A DNA stretch of 32,464 nt from Tychonema sp. LEGE 06208 (GCF_015207505.1 NZ_JADEWT010000076.1:1-32464), one strand, 5' to 3'; counted from the first letter of the stretch, positions 1-9,150 are shown. Notes: generated from the letters alone by a model not told the origin. Made by a program: numbers and translations.

Positions 1-32
1 GATTGGGAGAGGGGGAGATTGGGAGAGGGGGA
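1..32. repeat. Purine-rich 16-bp direct repeat, two copies
   Basis: The 16-mer GATTGGGAGAGGGGGA occurs twice back to back (1-16 and 17-32). Similar G/A-rich sequence ends the window just after the glycosyltransferase stop (32437-32464), so this is another spacer repeat type of this genome. No function can be read from it. Confidence 0.8.
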
Positions 33-59
33 GAATTAGGAAAATCTTCCTTTATTCTC

Positions 60-204
60 CCGACTCCCAACTACTGACTACTGACTACTGACCACTGACT
101 CCCAACTACTGACTATTGACTACTGACTACTGACTACTGACTACTGACTACTGACTACTGACTACTGACTACTGACTACTGACTACTGACTACTGACTAC
201 TGAC
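60..204. repeat. TACTGAC heptamer array downstream of glgP
   Basis: Positions 121-204 are twelve perfect copies of TACTGAC. Positions 60-120 hold diverged copies (ACCACTGAC, CCAACTACTGAC). The array ends 7 bases short of the glgP stop codon, so in the glgP sense direction the mRNA would run straight into GTCAGTA repeats. TGA on the plus strand and TAG on the minus strand recur every 7 bases, which closes all six frames. It resembles the short tandemly repeated repetitive (STRR) heptamers known from filamentous cyanobacteria. Confidence 0.95.
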
Positions 205-211
205 TTCCTTC

Positions 212-2770
212 TTAATGTGCCCAGAGAATCACACCAGCTTCATAGGGGCTGCTGAGATTGTCGTGCTTCGGCAAAACGCGCAAGGACAAACCTTGTAAAC
301 CGCTAGAAGTATAAGTAATGTCGGCCGTATAAAGGCTAGCATTGTGAGAATCTTCTCCCAAATACTCCATTACCACCGGCACGCCGCCGACAATATCGCC
401 GTTAGCATCAACCGAACCTTGATAAAGTTCCACTTGCACATCCGCAGGCGTCAATCCCATCAGGTTGATGCGAGATTTAACCGCGATCGACTGATTGACC
501 TTAACTTCCTTATCCTGGGAAATATCAACAGCCTCAATCTTAATGTCGTTCCACTTCGCGAGAACGTGCTTCTTCCAGTGAGACAATTCCTTCGCCGGAG
601 CACAATTATCCGAAGTCATGGTGTGGAAGCGATCGCTCACGGGGAAATAAGCCCGCCGCGCGTAATCCTTCACCATCCGAGCTGTATTGAAGAAAGGACA
701 GTTCAAGCGAATTGAATCCTTCATTTTCTCCGTCCAACCGCGAGGAATTCCATCAGCATCTCGGTTGTAAAACAGCGGTACAACTTCCTTTTCCATCAAG
801 TCGTACAAAGCATTGGCCTCAACCTCATCCTGATACTCAGTATCTTCGTAAAACTCCCCATGTCCGATCGGCCAACCGGTGCGAACATAATCCGCCTCAT
901 CCCACCAACCGTCAAGAATGCTCAGATTCGGCAAACCATTCATCGCAGCTTTCATCCCGGAAGTACCCGAAGCCTCGCGGGGGCGGCGGGGCGTATTCAG
1001 CCACACATCGCAGCCAGATACCATCATCCGAGCGACGTTAATGTCGTAATTCGGCAGAAACACCATCGAATTGATAGTTTCGTGTTCGCGGATGAAGTGA
1101 ACGATATCCCGAATCAATTCCTTACCCGGAATATCCATCGGGTGAGCCTTCCCAGCAATCACAAACTGCACGGGGCGGTTTTGATCCCGCATGATCCGCA
1201 TAATTCGATCGACATCGCGCAAAAACAGCGTCGCCCGCTTGTAAGTAGCAAAACGGCGCGCAAACCCGATCGTCAGCACCTTCGGATTGAGAGCCTCGCG
1301 CGCGTATTCGATTTCGGTTTGAGCCGCACCGCGCTCGCGCAAGGTCTTTTGCAGCCACTCCCGCGCGAATACCACCAACTCCGATCGACAGCGTTCGTGA
1401 TTCCGCCACAATTCCTCGTCAGGAATCGACGAAATTCTGTCCCACAGGCGATCGTCCTTGCGAGTCATTTCCCACTCCGGGCCAAGGTATCGATCGTACA
1501 ATTCCTGAGTAGACTTCGCCACACAACTGCGAGCGTGTACCCCATTCGTAATCGAAGTAATCGGCACTTCTTCTTGAGGTAAACCCGGCCATAACCCCTG
1601 GAACATCGGGCGCGACACCACACCGTGCAAAGCCGCCACCCCGTTGACAAAACTCGACATCTTTATTGCCAAAATTGCCATATTCAGAGGTGCGGACAAA
1701 TCGCCAACATTCTCTCGGCCCAACGCCAGAAACTCATCTTGCGACAAGCCAAACATCTTGGCATATTGACCCAGATAGTGCATCACCATATCCGGCTCGA
1801 ACAAGTCAAACCCAGCAGGCACCGGCGTGTGAGTCGTAAACATACTGCTCGAAATCACCACCTGTTCTGCTTCCACGAAACTCAGGTGATATTCCTCCAT
1901 CAGCATCCGAATCCGTTCCAAAGCCATGAAAGCCGCGTGGCCTTCGTTCATGTGATAAGCCGTGACTGTCAAGCCCAGGGCCTTGAGCATTTTCACGCCA
2001 CCGATGCCCAGCATGATTTCTTGGTGCATCCGCAGAGTTTTGTCTCCGCCGTACAGTTGGTCGGAAATATCTTGGTCGTAGCGGCTGTTAGGTTCAATAT
2101 TTGTATCCATCAAGTACAAAGGAACAGTTCCCACTTGTACTCGCCAAATCCGCGCGTACACCTTGCGGCCTGGATAGTCTACCTCAATCCGCAATTCCGA
2201 ACCGTCGGGATTGCGTTCTAGGTGGAGCGGCATATTGTAGAAATCGTTCAGCGGATAGCGTTCTTGCTGCCAGCCGTCGGCGTTGAGATACTGCGAAAAA
2301 TAGCCTTCTTGGTAGAGCAAGCCCACGCCGGCTAAGGGCAAGCCCAAATCGCTAGCTGATTTGAGGTGGTCGCCTGCGAGCACGCCCAAACCGCCGGAAT
2401 AGATTGGTAGGGCTTTTACTAAGCCGAATTCCATCGAAAAGTAAGCGTAGCATTCCTGGCGCTCTGTACCGCGCTCTTTGCGATACCAGGCGCGGTTTTT
2501 GAGATAATCGTCCAACTGCTGGGCGGCTCGTTTCATTTGGGCAATGAAGCCGTCGTCTTCCGCCATTTCTTGCAGTCGCTCTTGGGATATGGTTCCCAGC
2601 ATCAGTACCGGGTTTTGGTTGCTGGAGTCCCACAGGTCTCGATCGAGGCGGCGGAATAAGTCTTTGGTGTCAACGTTCCAATCCCAGTGCAAGTTGTAGG
2701 CAAGTTTGCGTAGGGGTTCGAGAATTGTCGGTAACGAGGGCGAAACGTTAAATGTGCGAATTGGCTGCAT
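212..2770 (-). CDS. glgP: Alpha-glucan (glycogen) phosphorylase, DUF3417-containing type
   Basis: Releases glucose-1-phosphate from the non-reducing ends of glycogen in the cytoplasm, using pyridoxal phosphate (PLP). At about 852 residues from the chosen start it fits the TIGR02094-type phosphorylases. The N-terminal 110 or so residues (FNVSPSLPTILEPLRKLAYN onward) look like DUF3417. Then come YSGGLGVLAGDHLKSASDLG (substrate/PLP region), HMNEGHAAF, TTHTPVPAGFD, and near residue 610 EASGTSGMKAAMNG, whose lysine should form the PLP Schiff base. I chose ATG at 2770 because family similarity begins at MQPIRTFNVSPSLP. The frame stays open to a GTG at 2839, but the 23 extra residues look unrelated to the family. 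No strong ribosome site is visible at either start. It follows the GGDEF-EAL gene on the same strand after 470 bp of repeat-rich DNA with a hairpin, so it is probably transcribed separately. Confidence 0.96.
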   Translation of the reverse strand: MQPIRTFNVSPSLPTILEPLRKLAYNLHWDWNVDTKDLFRRLDRDLWDSSNQNPVLMLGTISQERLQEMAEDDGFIAQMKRAAQQLDDYLKNRAWYRKERGTERQECYAYFSMEFGLVKALPIYSGGLGVLAGDHLKSASDLGLPLAGVGLLYQEGYFSQYLNADGWQQERYPLNDFYNMPLHLERNPDGSELRIEVDYPGRKVYARIWRVQVGTVPLYLMDTNIEPNSRYDQDISDQLYGGDKTLRMHQEIMLGIGGVKMLKALGLTVTAYHMNEGHAAFMALERIRMLMEEYHLSFVEAEQVVISSSMFTTHTPVPAGFDLFEPDMVMHYLGQYAKMFGLSQDEFLALGRENVGDLSAPLNMAILAIKMSSFVNGVAALHGVVSRPMFQGLWPGLPQEEVPITSITNGVHARSCVAKSTQELYDRYLGPEWEMTRKDDRLWDRISSIPDEELWRNHERCRSELVVFAREWLQKTLRERGAAQTEIEYAREALNPKVLTIGFARRFATYKRATLFLRDVDRIMRIMRDQNRPVQFVIAGKAHPMDIPGKELIRDIVHFIREHETINSMVFLPNYDINVARMMVSGCDVWLNTPRRPREASGTSGMKAAMNGLPNLSILDGWWDEADYVRTGWPIGHGEFYEDTEYQDEVEANALYDLMEKEVVPLFYNRDADGIPRGWTEKMKDSIRLNCPFFNTARMVKDYARRAYFPVSDRFHTMTSDNCAPAKELSHWKKHVLAKWNDIKIEAVDISQDKEVKVNQSIAVKSRINLMGLTPADVQVELYQGSVDANGDIVGGVPVVMEYLGEDSHNASLYTADITYTSSGLQGLSLRVLPKHDNLSSPYEAGVILWAH

Positions 2771-2916
2771 AGACAAAGCTTTTATATTGGAGTAGCGATA
2801 TTTTCCTCTGTCTTTAGCCGCAAGTCCGTGATTCTGCACACTATTTTAAGTTTTTAAGTGGCGCGGGCGATCGATCGCACTCTTCCGGGCGCAGTTGCAA
2901 CCGCGTCGATACCAAC

Positions 2917-2936
2917 AAAACCCACCTCCGTGGGTT
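2917..2936 (-). terminator. Possible intrinsic terminator between the GGDEF-EAL gene and glgP
   Basis: Read on the minus strand, AACCCAC-GGAG-GTGGGTT is a 7-bp stem with a 4-base loop (arms 2930-2936 and 2919-2925). It runs into TTTTGTT. The T run is short. The surrounding sequence also looks like a dispersed cyanobacterial hairpin repeat, so a terminator role is only plausible. Confidence 0.4.
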
Positions 2937-3035
2937 GAAGAAGACCCGCCGTCTTTTTCAACCGTCTCAACCGCTATTGACTAATGATCTGATTTGCGAT
3001 CGAGGACGATCGTCACAAAAGAGGATCGCGCGCGC

Positions 3036-3082
3036 GTGCGGAATGCGAGTCCGCTCCATAAAAGCGGACTCGCATTCCGCAC
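3036..3082. repeat. Perfect 20-bp inverted repeat, 7-base loop
   Basis: The left arm 3036-3055 (GTGCGGAATGCGAGTCCGCT) is exactly complementary to the right arm 3063-3082. The loop is CCATAAA. It would form a very stable hairpin on either strand. The arms start and end like the GTAGTGCGG...CCGCACTAC dispersed repeats elsewhere in the window. A CG-alternating stretch (GCGCGCGCG) precedes it. No T run follows on either strand. Confidence 0.9.
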
Positions 3083-3123
3083 TAGCAAGCAATTTTAGAT
3101 AGGTAAATTGACCAGACACTATA

Positions 3124-3237
3124 CGACTACTGACTACTGACCACTGACTACTGACCACTGACCACTGACTACTGACCACTGACTACTGACCACTGACCAC
3201 TGACTACTGACTACTGACCACTGACCACTGACTACTG
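3124..3237. repeat. CTACTGAC/CCACTGAC heptamer array downstream of the GGDEF-EAL gene
   Basis: About sixteen heptamers alternate between TACTGAC and CACTGAC units. The array ends 5 bases from the stop codon of the GGDEF-EAL gene. In that gene's sense direction it reads GTCAGTA/GTCAGTG, the same polarity as the array after glgP. Confidence 0.95.
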
Positions 3238-3242
3238 GCAAA

Positions 3243-6200
3243 TTATGCAATTTTGACTTTCCGCAACAGAGAATTTACCAAAAGTTTACTAGCATCGCCG
3301 GCCGAGAGCGCCTTGCTAAAATAGTGACCCTGAATTTCTTGACAGTGGAGCGATCGCAAACAATCCAACTGCTCTTTAGTTTCTACTCCCTCTGCTACCA
3401 CGCTCAAATTCAAATCTCGACCCAGCGTCGCTACAGCATTGGCGATCGCCCGTTCGGACGGATCTGTCGTCAGCCCGTTGATAAAAGATTTGTCGATTTT
3501 TAAGATATTCAACGGAAACTTTGTGAGATAACTTAGAGAACAATAACCCGTGCCAAAATCGTCCAGCACAATCTGCACTCCCATATTCTGCAACTCCCTC
3601 AGAACTTTTGTGGTATAATCCACATCTTGCATCGCTGTACTTTCGGTAATTTCTAACTCTAAATACTTCGGTTCTAAACCAGTTTTTTTCAAGCAGTTCG
3701 TCACCATTTCCACTAAATTAAATTGCTGAAACTGCCTGGCCGAAAAGTTGACTGCTACCCGCAAATCAGGTTGCAAAGCATCCTGCCAAGCTTTATTCTG
3801 AGTGCAGGCAGTTTGCAGCACCCATTCCCCAATAGCTACAATTAATCCGTTGTCTTCTGCCATCGGAATAAATGTAGCGGGCGAAACTAAACCTAATTCT
3901 GGATGGTGCCAGCGCAGCAGGGCTTCCATACCCTGAATTTTCCAAGTAGTGATATTGACTTTTGGCTGGTAGAAAACCTCAAATTCTCCCTGTGCTAATG
4001 CTTCGTGGAGCCTGTTTTCCAGAGTCAGCAATTGGCTGCCTTGCGGATTGATTGTTGAAGTATATAACTGATAGTTATTTCTTCCCATGTCTTTAGCGCG
4101 GTACAAGGCCGCATCGGCATTTTTGACTAAAGTTTCGGCATCTTCGCCGTCGTTGGGATAAACGGCAATACCGATGCTGCTGCTGACGTGAAACGGCTGT
4201 TCTTCTAGTTTAAAAGGGGGCTTTAAATAGTCAATAATTCTTTGAGCTGTTTTAACTGCATCTTCTAAGCAATTGAGATCGGGAAGCAGTACGGTAAATT
4301 CGTCGCCTCCCCACCGGGCTACCGTATCAGTCGATCGCAAAGTGTCGCTGATCCGTCCGGCAAAACTTTCTAAAAGGCGATCGCCCGCAGCGTGACCTAG
4401 TGTATCATTAATTTTTTTGAACCTATCCAAATCTAAAAACATCACAGCCAGCATTTTTTTATTTTTTTTAGCTTGTCTTAATGCTGCCGTCAGTCGCTCG
4501 TTAAAAAGTATCCGATTCGGTAAACCCGTGAGTTGATCGTAAACCGCTTGATAGCGAATAATTTCTTCAGCTTGCTTGCGCTGAGTGATGTCCATCATCG
4601 TACCGATCGCCCTTACTGCTTTGCCACTTTCATTGCGGATGATGTACCCGCGATCTAACACAAAAACATATCCCCCATCTGCACGATGAAAGCTATATTC
4701 CTCCGACCAAAATTCAGCATCAGATTTCATTGTTTCGTTGAAGCTTGACATCACTCTTTCCCGTTCTTCGGGATGAATGTTTTGCCACCACAAGTCAAAG
4801 TCTATCGTCTGAGTATCGTTGAGTTTGTATCCAAATACTTTTTCAAACTCTTCGCTCAACCAATACTCATTTTTTGACAAATTGAAATCCCATACTGCAT
4901 CATTTGTGGCCCTAGTCAGCAGGTGAAAGCGTTCTTCACTTTTGCGGAGTTTTTCTTCAGATTGCAAGCGTTCCGTGACATCTCGAAAGCTGAATACTCG
5001 ACCAGTAATTTTGCCTCCGGTGTGCTGGGGTAACGAGTAACGCTCGAAGATTCTGCCATCTTTAAACTCAATAATATCGTAAGTTTCAGCCGCCGGACGA
5101 TCTGACCATTCTTTAGCGCGGTTGACAAAGATTTCCGGGTATTTTAACTGGTTGATTCCAAACTCCAAAATTTGGTTGTGATCTCTCGAATTTAGTAGAA
5201 CATCTGGCACCTGCCACATTTTGGCAAACTTGCGGTTAAAGCTGACAACTTTTCCCTCGCCGTCAACCGCCAGAATACCGTCAGCAGTAGATTCAATGGT
5301 TGCTTGAAGCAACGAAAGAGATGTTTCTAATTCTAACTCTGCTAATTTGCGATCGCTGATATCAAAGACTGTGACTAATATTGACGGTTTTCTCTCAAAT
5401 TTAATAATATTTACAGTTGCTTCTATCCAGCGTGATTCTCCGGTTTTTGTGATAAATTTTACTTCGTATTTTGAGCCTGCCGTTTCTCGCGGATGGCGGG
5501 ATTTACCCCATTTTTTAACTATTTCATGAAAATCTGGATCGATCAAGTCATATAAATCCAACGCTAGCAATTCTTCCCGACTATATCCAGTGAAAGCTTC
5601 TGTCTGAGAATTGACATAACGCAACTGTCTGCGCTGATAGATCAATGCAGCAGCATTAACAGTTTCTATCAGTTGCCGAAACTTTTTTTCACTGCGCCGC
5701 AAATCTCTTTCAGCCTGCTTGCGATAGGTAATATCTTGTGCTACATATAACTTGCCGCTAACCTTACCTTTGCCATTCCGAATAATTGAAATAGAAAGCA
5801 GCACAATTATTTTTTTTCCATGTTTGGAAATATAAATTTTTTCGACATTGCGAACAGAATCTTCGGTCGTTAAATTTTCTAATTCTAACCCCGTTGGCGG
5901 CGCTTCATTTTTATGAAAAAGTCCGGCTATTGGTGCGCCTAACAACTCTTTTTTTGAGTATCCTAAAAGTTGACAAGTAGCTTGATTTAACGATAGGATA
6001 CGACCGCCAGGGGTAGTCGCAATTATCGAGACGCTCATTTCCTCGCAAATATCGAAGGCGTATTCGGCAGTTTGCTGCAAATCTTGGGTCATTTTAGCAA
6101 TAGTATCTCGGATATCCTGTTCTTTTGGTAGATGCAACAATTGATATGCTGCTGTTAGCTTGTTCTTGTCTGTTTCAGGCTTCGATTTAATTAACCCGAT

Positions 6201-6587
6201 CGCCTGAGATAACATACCTACCCCATTCATCCTGATTAATAAAAAAATTGACCCCAAAATAAAAGCCAGATAATAATCAATAATTTTAAAACTTAAAATA
6301 GGCTCTTTTTGAGGATTTTCCTGAGACTGTATAAAATTGTCGCTTGGTTGAGCGATCGGTGCTATTGGGGATGATTGAGCCCCAAATAAGTCAGCCATTG
6401 CAGAATTAGCGCCAGATGCCGATCGCAAATAGCTAATTTTGTCAGGCGCTACCACACTTGCTTCTACAGTACGATTTCCACCTCCATCCCCTACACTTAG
6501 CGGCAATATTTTTGCATTAATGCAACATTCCACACCAAACACAGCAGCAGTTAAGTATCCTAACATTAATTTACCAGTAATTTTCAT
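3243..6587 (-). CDS. Membrane-anchored multi-PAS GGDEF-EAL cyclic-di-GMP protein
   Basis: A bifunctional second-messenger enzyme that would make and/or hydrolyse cyclic-di-GMP in response to PAS-sensed cues. Order along about 1114 residues: hydrophobic segment 5-25, an extracytoplasmic-looking loop of about 80 residues, a second membrane segment near 103-120, four PAS modules (about 180-290, 300-415, 425-540, 550-680), GGDEF (about 690-850) and EAL (about 865-1110). GGDEF is intact (RWGGDEF near 764), with an RSTD inhibitory site placed as in allosterically controlled cyclases. The EAL half keeps EALLRW, DDFGTGYCSLSYL, KIDKSFI and VAEGVET, so both halves look catalytically competent. I chose ATG at 6587 because GGAA lies 5-8 bases upstream. 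TTG at 6596 is the alternative. I recognise no ligand for the PAS domains, so no symbol is given. Confidence 0.93.
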   Translation of the reverse strand: MKITGKLMLGYLTAAVFGVECCINAKILPLSVGDGGGNRTVEASVVAPDKISYLRSASGANSAMADLFGAQSSPIAPIAQPSDNFIQSQENPQKEPILSFKIIDYYLAFILGSIFLLIRMNGVGMLSQAIGLIKSKPETDKNKLTAAYQLLHLPKEQDIRDTIAKMTQDLQQTAEYAFDICEEMSVSIIATTPGGRILSLNQATCQLLGYSKKELLGAPIAGLFHKNEAPPTGLELENLTTEDSVRNVEKIYISKHGKKIIVLLSISIIRNGKGKVSGKLYVAQDITYRKQAERDLRRSEKKFRQLIETVNAAALIYQRRQLRYVNSQTEAFTGYSREELLALDLYDLIDPDFHEIVKKWGKSRHPRETAGSKYEVKFITKTGESRWIEATVNIIKFERKPSILVTVFDISDRKLAELELETSLSLLQATIESTADGILAVDGEGKVVSFNRKFAKMWQVPDVLLNSRDHNQILEFGINQLKYPEIFVNRAKEWSDRPAAETYDIIEFKDGRIFERYSLPQHTGGKITGRVFSFRDVTERLQSEEKLRKSEERFHLLTRATNDAVWDFNLSKNEYWLSEEFEKVFGYKLNDTQTIDFDLWWQNIHPEERERVMSSFNETMKSDAEFWSEEYSFHRADGGYVFVLDRGYIIRNESGKAVRAIGTMMDITQRKQAEEIIRYQAVYDQLTGLPNRILFNERLTAALRQAKKNKKMLAVMFLDLDRFKKINDTLGHAAGDRLLESFAGRISDTLRSTDTVARWGGDEFTVLLPDLNCLEDAVKTAQRIIDYLKPPFKLEEQPFHVSSSIGIAVYPNDGEDAETLVKNADAALYRAKDMGRNNYQLYTSTINPQGSQLLTLENRLHEALAQGEFEVFYQPKVNITTWKIQGMEALLRWHHPELGLVSPATFIPMAEDNGLIVAIGEWVLQTACTQNKAWQDALQPDLRVAVNFSARQFQQFNLVEMVTNCLKKTGLEPKYLELEITESTAMQDVDYTTKVLRELQNMGVQIVLDDFGTGYCSLSYLTKFPLNILKIDKSFINGLTTDPSERAIANAVATLGRDLNLSVVAEGVETKEQLDCLRSLHCQEIQGHYFSKALSAGDASKLLVNSLLRKVKIA

Positions 6588-7094
6588 GGGTTCCAATTGC
6601 TAACTTTAAAAAAATGCTTGACCGCCGTAAAAAATGTGAACAACTTGAACGTAACTGTAGATGCGACCAAAAAATATATCCGACCTTAATTTATTGTAAT
6701 TGTGTCAAATAAATTTACGCAAGCAGTAATTTATTTGCATAACTAATTATAATTTGAATCATAATTAAAAAGCTGTCATCGGCCATTGTGCTACAAATTA
6801 TCCGCCATTATGCCTAGACACTGACTGGAGCGCGCTAAAATTAGATAATTGTGGTGAGGAAGCGACAGAGATTTGTTATAAAAATAAACAACAGGACTGA
6901 CGCACGGATGCCTATAAACCGGATTTCGGCGGCGCGGTAACTGAGCGGAGTCGAAGCTCAACCAGCAATTTTTTCACGAAAATATTTTAGTTGCAGCCCC
7001 CAGCCCCGATCTAAAACCAAGCGATCGGACTTCCTGTGCGTCCAGAAATCAACAATTAGCTTAAAATCGATGCAGAAATCCACTAATTGAACCA
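6588..7094. other. 507-bp divergent intergenic region
   Basis: Separates the minus-strand GGDEF-EAL gene from the plus-strand coiled-coil gene, so both promoters should lie here. The half near the GGDEF-EAL gene (6600-6800) is AT-rich. The half near 6900-7050 is GC-richer and includes a short inverted GAGC/GCTC around CTGAGCGGAGTCGAAGCTCA (6941-6960). No ORF or recognisable RNA was seen, and I could not fix a promoter. Confidence 0.5.
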
Positions 7095-7673
7095 ATGAGT
7101 CAGACAATCCCAGAACTCCAAACAGAAGTCCGCCGGCTGCAAGCAGAAATTGCCACCCTGCAAGAGTCGCGGGACAAACTTTCTTCCCAGCGCTCAGAGT
7201 GCCGAGTGACAGTCAGCTTTCCCAAAAATAATACTCCTGAAGCCATTGCCGAGTTCCATCAGCAAAATGCTGTCTTTGGGGAGCAATGGTTGCAGCAAAT
7301 TCAGGAGATTGACCGAGAAACTCAAATTATTGAAAAGCAACTGCAACAAAAACAGGCGGTACTCGATTACAAACAAGGCGAACTAGACAAATTGCTAGCC
7401 GGACAGCACTGGCAAGAAGTAGAAAACAACGTTCACACCGGAGAAAAGCGCTTGCAAGCACAAGCTCGCAGAATTAATCAAGCAGCAGCGCAACTAGAGG
7501 CAGAAATTCAAGCTTTAAAAGCACTGTACGACCAACTAAATCCCAGTTATTCCGAGTGGTTTCAACAACCAACTGAAATTGTAGAATTTTCCGCAAAAAC
7601 TATTCCCTACGCTTGGTCTAGCAGTCATAGCTTGATATTGGGAAACAAGGAGATTGAATTGGATAAAAAATAG
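7095..7673 (+). CDS. Coiled-coil protein of unknown function
   Basis: 192 residues, soluble, with no signal peptide or membrane segment. Residues 1-35 and 70-150 are rich in Glu, Gln, Lys, Leu and Ala with heptad spacing (for example LQTEVRRLQAEIATLQ), which predicts two coiled-coil arms. They are separated by a segment with SFPKNNTPEAIAEFHQQN. The C-terminal 45 residues (NPSYSEWFQQPTEIVEF onward) are not coiled coil and contain several aromatics. I recognise no catalytic motif or named family. ATG at 7095 is the first start in frame, and no Shine-Dalgarno sequence is visible. It is flanked by long spacers on both sides, so it is probably monocistronic. Amino-acid and codon use look like a normal gene, so I take it as real. 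Confidence 0.75.
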   Translation: MSQTIPELQTEVRRLQAEIATLQESRDKLSSQRSECRVTVSFPKNNTPEAIAEFHQQNAVFGEQWLQQIQEIDRETQIIEKQLQQKQAVLDYKQGELDKLLAGQHWQEVENNVHTGEKRLQAQARRINQAAAQLEAEIQALKALYDQLNPSYSEWFQQPTEIVEFSAKTIPYAWSSSHSLILGNKEIELDKK

Positions 7674-8071
7674 TTAAATATGGTAATATTTTAACGTAAA
7701 TTAGTATCGTTGAATATCGCCATTGTCGAATTACTCAATAAGTGTGAAACTTCCGATGTCGATATTTAAATGGTTGGGAACATCTCAGTTTTTACTCGTT
7801 ACCAGGCTCTGCCTGGTAATGCAGGTTCGGAGGCTCTGCCTCCCTAATCGTTTGCTCGTTACTCGTTACCAGTTCGAGCGAAAGTAACGCAGATCCAGAG
7901 GCTCTGCCGACCTTTTTGGGTGCGGAGGTATAGCCTGGAAGTTAATTCAGCAACGCCGGATTGCTATACAGTTCGCGCGTGCGAAACAATATTATCGTTG
8001 TCAATCTACCAGACATGATATTAATGTAAAATATAAAATAAAACAGCCTAAAATTTTAAATAAACTTACTG
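7674..8071. other. Intergenic region with palindromic repeats, upstream of the M28 peptidase gene
   Basis: 398 bp without a supportable gene. The middle (7794-7912) is made of dispersed palindromic repeats. The last 70 bp are AT-rich. TTGTCA at 7998-8003 is a possible -35 box for the peptidase gene, but no good -10 box sits at the right distance. Confidence 0.6.
7794..7912. repeat. CTCGTTACCAG/GAGGCTCTGCC dispersed palindromic repeats, two adjacent copies
   Basis: Copy 1 (7794-7846) reads CTCGTTACCAGGCTCTGCC then TGGTAATGCAGG and GGAGGCTCTGCCTCC. It contains the nested palindromes TTACCAGGC-TCT-GCCTGGTAA and GGAGGC-TCT-GCCTCC. Copy 2 (about 7855-7912) is a diverged version with CTCGTTACCAG, AACGCAG and GAGGCTCTGCC. 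A third relative lies at 23651-23690. This is a dispersed extragenic hairpin family. Confidence 0.8.
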
Positions 8072-9109
8072 ATGAAACAATTGATTTGGATAGCCCTATT
8101 TATTTTGGTTGCGCTGGCGGCTGTGGGTTGGGGTTCTGGTTCGTGGCAGCGGTTATCGGCAGTACCGGAAGTGTCGGTAGTGCGAGCAACCGACACTTTC
8201 CAAAACCCCTCTCCACCGCCGCTGACTGTTGAAAAAAATGCTGTACTCGCGCCCCAAATTGACAGATCTCGGTTATGGAAACACGTCGAAAATCTAGTAG
8301 GAGAACGCGATAGAGAAGAATCTCGCTCTTTTAGTAGAGACTACATTTCCCAACAATTGCAAACATCAGGATTTTTGCCAGAGTTGCAGCCGTTCGATGG
8401 CGGAATTAACGTCTTTGCTGAGAGAAAAGGTACTGACTCAAATGCAGGTAAAATTTTAGTTGCGGCACACTACGATACTGTACCGAAATCGCCAGGGGCT
8501 GACGACAATGCGACGGGAGTTGCAGTAGTTTTAGAAGTAGCAAGATTGCTTGGTTCTCGTCCCACTCCTCGGACATTACAAGTAGCATTTTTTGACAGGG
8601 AAGAACTCGGACTTTTAGGCAGTTTATCATTCACCGGTAGCGCGGCGCGGTTAAAAAATTTGCAGGCAGTGGTAGTTTTAGATATGGTTGGTTATGCCTG
8701 TCGCACGTCTGGGTGTCAGCAATATCCCGAAGGGTTGACGGCGCAACCTTTTCTAGAAGCATCGGGGGTAACTTCTCCCGACAAAGGCGAGTTTATTGCT
8801 GTAGTTGGGGATGCGGAACATCCGCTGCTGTTGAAAACTTTTGCTGAGTCGGGAAACGCCGATTTGCCGCCAGTGGTGGCGCTGCCGGTTCCTCTGAAAG
8901 GGTTGCTGACTCCTGATGTTTTGAGAAGCGACCACGCTCCTTTCTGGTATAAAGGAATTGGTGCTGTGTTGGTGACGGATACTGCAAATTTGCGATCGCC
9001 CCACTACCACCAGCCTACTGATACACTAGCAACTATCGATCGACCTTTTTTCGCCGGTTCTGCTCAAATTGTGGTTAATGCCACAGCTAAATTATTAGAA
9101 ATTCAATAA
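8072..9109 (+). CDS. Secreted or membrane-anchored M28-family zinc metallopeptidase
   Basis: Probable di-zinc aminopeptidase acting in the periplasm or outside the cell. 345 residues. Residues 4-20 (IWIALFILVALAAVGW) form an uncleaved anchor or signal peptide, with no lipobox. The M28 metal ligands appear in order: AHYDT near residue 132 (His), GADDN near 144 (bridging Asp), DREELG near 177 (Glu pair, general base plus ligand), LDMVGY near 204 (Asp or Glu position), and HYHQPTDT near 311 (His). Cys residues in YACRTSGCQQYP could form a disulfide, which fits export. ATG at 8072 begins the signal segment directly, so the start is secure. It has its own AT-rich upstream region and is followed by heptamer arrays. 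The substrate cannot be told from sequence. Confidence 0.92.
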   Translation: MKQLIWIALFILVALAAVGWGSGSWQRLSAVPEVSVVRATDTFQNPSPPPLTVEKNAVLAPQIDRSRLWKHVENLVGERDREESRSFSRDYISQQLQTSGFLPELQPFDGGINVFAERKGTDSNAGKILVAAHYDTVPKSPGADDNATGVAVVLEVARLLGSRPTPRTLQVAFFDREELGLLGSLSFTGSAARLKNLQAVVVLDMVGYACRTSGCQQYPEGLTAQPFLEASGVTSPDKGEFIAVVGDAEHPLLLKTFAESGNADLPPVVALPVPLKGLLTPDVLRSDHAPFWYKGIGAVLVTDTANLRSPHYHQPTDTLATIDRPFFAGSAQIVVNATAKLLEIQ

Positions 9110-9148
9110 TTGGTAATTGGTAATTGGCAATTGGTAATTGGTAATTAG
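9110..9148. repeat. TTGGTAA heptamer array after the M28 peptidase gene
   Basis: Five to six copies of AATTGGT start within a few bases of the peptidase stop codon. The opposite-polarity array (CCAATAA) follows at 9243-9367, so the two could pair imperfectly in RNA. A run of TTCCTTC/TTACTTC heptamers (9151-9191) lies between them. Confidence 0.9.
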
Positions 9149-9150
9149 GT

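Larger units (their letters stand above)
2771..3242. other. Intergenic region between the GGDEF-EAL gene and glgP
   Basis: This 472-bp gap holds three structured elements and no gene I can support: a minus-strand hairpin at 2919-2936, a perfect 20-bp inverted repeat at 3036-3082, and a heptamer array at 3124-3237. The glgP promoter must lie here if glgP is transcribed on its own, but I could not find convincing -35/-10 boxes. Confidence 0.7.

Noticed and set aside
60-204. A CRISPR array
   Set aside because: The repeat unit is 7 bp with no spacers, and no cas genes are near.
860-1582. A 240-codon open frame on the plus strand opposite glgP
   Set aside because: It is opposite well-conserved phosphorylase motifs, and the His/Arg/Ser-rich composition is typical of antisense frames.
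2771-2839. The GTG-initiated N-terminal extension of glgP
   Set aside because: The 23 extra residues are not family-like, whereas the Met at 2770 begins the conserved MQPIRTFNVSPSLP start.
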